A stretch of DNA of 45,756 bases. Source: Thermoflexia bacterium. GTDB lineage: Bacteria > Chloroflexota > Anaerolineae > B4-G1. Below the pieces are notes generated by a model. It was not told the origin of the DNA and did no database searches. It worked only from the letters and a program-made list of their open reading frames with translations. The first letter of the stretch is position 1. Each line of letters starts with the position of its first letter. Positions 45,441 through 45,756 of this stretch are shown one piece after another. Position numbers and translations under genes: made by a program. The stretch is taken from NCBI GenBank assembly GCA_011192155.1, contig DUEK01000018.1:1-45756 (forward strand). The letters are read 5' to 3'.

Positions 45441-45756
45441 ATAGTACACAAGTACCACACGCTATGTGCTGTCTAAAATCCGCGCGCAGGCATTCAGACA
45501 AACCTAATTTAAAGGTTCACTATTTTAACAGTACCCTGTGTCACGCACTGTTTCACAGAGTGTGTCAAGAAGGGTGTCAAAAAGACAGCAACGAAGAATA
45601 CGCGGATCAGTGATAGGGTGTTAGTGGGATAAGAAATGCGGTAAAATGTCAAGGGGCAAATTTATCTTCTGAGCAGCAGTAAACGGCAATTTTCAGGCAA
45701 GGGATAACAGACCTGCCCCGATGATTTTTTAAAAAAGAGCAAGCCTGAACGAGAGA
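45441..45756. other. Distal intergenic region, no feature recognised
   Basis: About 316 bp at the window end. I see no convincing ORF, RNA gene or transposon here. The motif gtgtca recurs three times at 45538-45582 (gtgtcacgc, gtgtcaaga, gtgtcaaaa), which may be chance. Confidence 0.4.

Overview
The window looks like a chromosomal segment of an uncultured or little-studied Chloroflexota bacterium (Anaerolineae/Caldilineae-like). This is inferred from gene style and content, not from a marker-gene comparison. Supporting signs are the hrcA-grpE-dnaK-dnaJ-prmA operon under a perfect CIRCE element, an S1-type protein with an acidic repeat tail, glycine-metabolism gene fusion, FemAB-like transferases, a very large surface protein of beta-helix and DUF11-like modules ending in a YLPLVLR-type tail, and several small inverted-repeat elements between genes.

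Layout. 1-3104: a 5'-truncated serine hydroxymethyltransferase/aminomethyltransferase (GlyA-GcvT) fusion. 3105-5386: a promoter and leader with a strong terminator-like hairpin, a four-domain S1 protein, and translation initiation factor IF-1. 5371-11143 (minus strand): the heat-shock operon hrcA-grpE-dnaK-dnaJ-prmA with promoter and CIRCE. 11145-11290 and 14613-14758: two almost identical 146-bp MITE-like elements bracketing a site-2 protease, an RmlC-like epimerase and MiaB. 14788-18212: a probable ferredoxin remnant, a divergent transketolase, and a convergent conserved protein often labelled quinate 5-dehydrogenase.

18513-23650 is the most unusual part. A sigma70-type promoter drives three overlapping genes: a 1071-residue protein containing at least three CRISPR RAMP (Cas7-like) modules and a long helical segment, a zinc-ribbon protein of unknown function, and a RAMP protein with a Cas6-like C-terminus. 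No Cas10, Cas1, Cas2 or CRISPR array is visible in the window. The order Cas7 - helical region - Cas7 - Cas7 recalls single-protein type III effectors (gRAMP/Cas7-11), but the proteins do not look like a standard set.

23713-29984: a methyltransferase and two tandem FemAB-like transferases joined by ATGA overlaps, a convergent DUF3524 glycosyltransferase related to tRNA-queuosine mannosyltransferases, and a minus-strand run of an Amt-like protein lacking the twin-histidine residues followed by an overlapping RHH/PIN toxin-antitoxin pair. 29985-30553 holds hairpins and a 177-bp MITE-like element with a 7-bp target duplication. 30554-45274 is one giant secreted repeat protein of about 4,900 residues, whose frame is broken only by a single in-frame TGA at 39686-39688. 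Its promoter is at 45412-45440.
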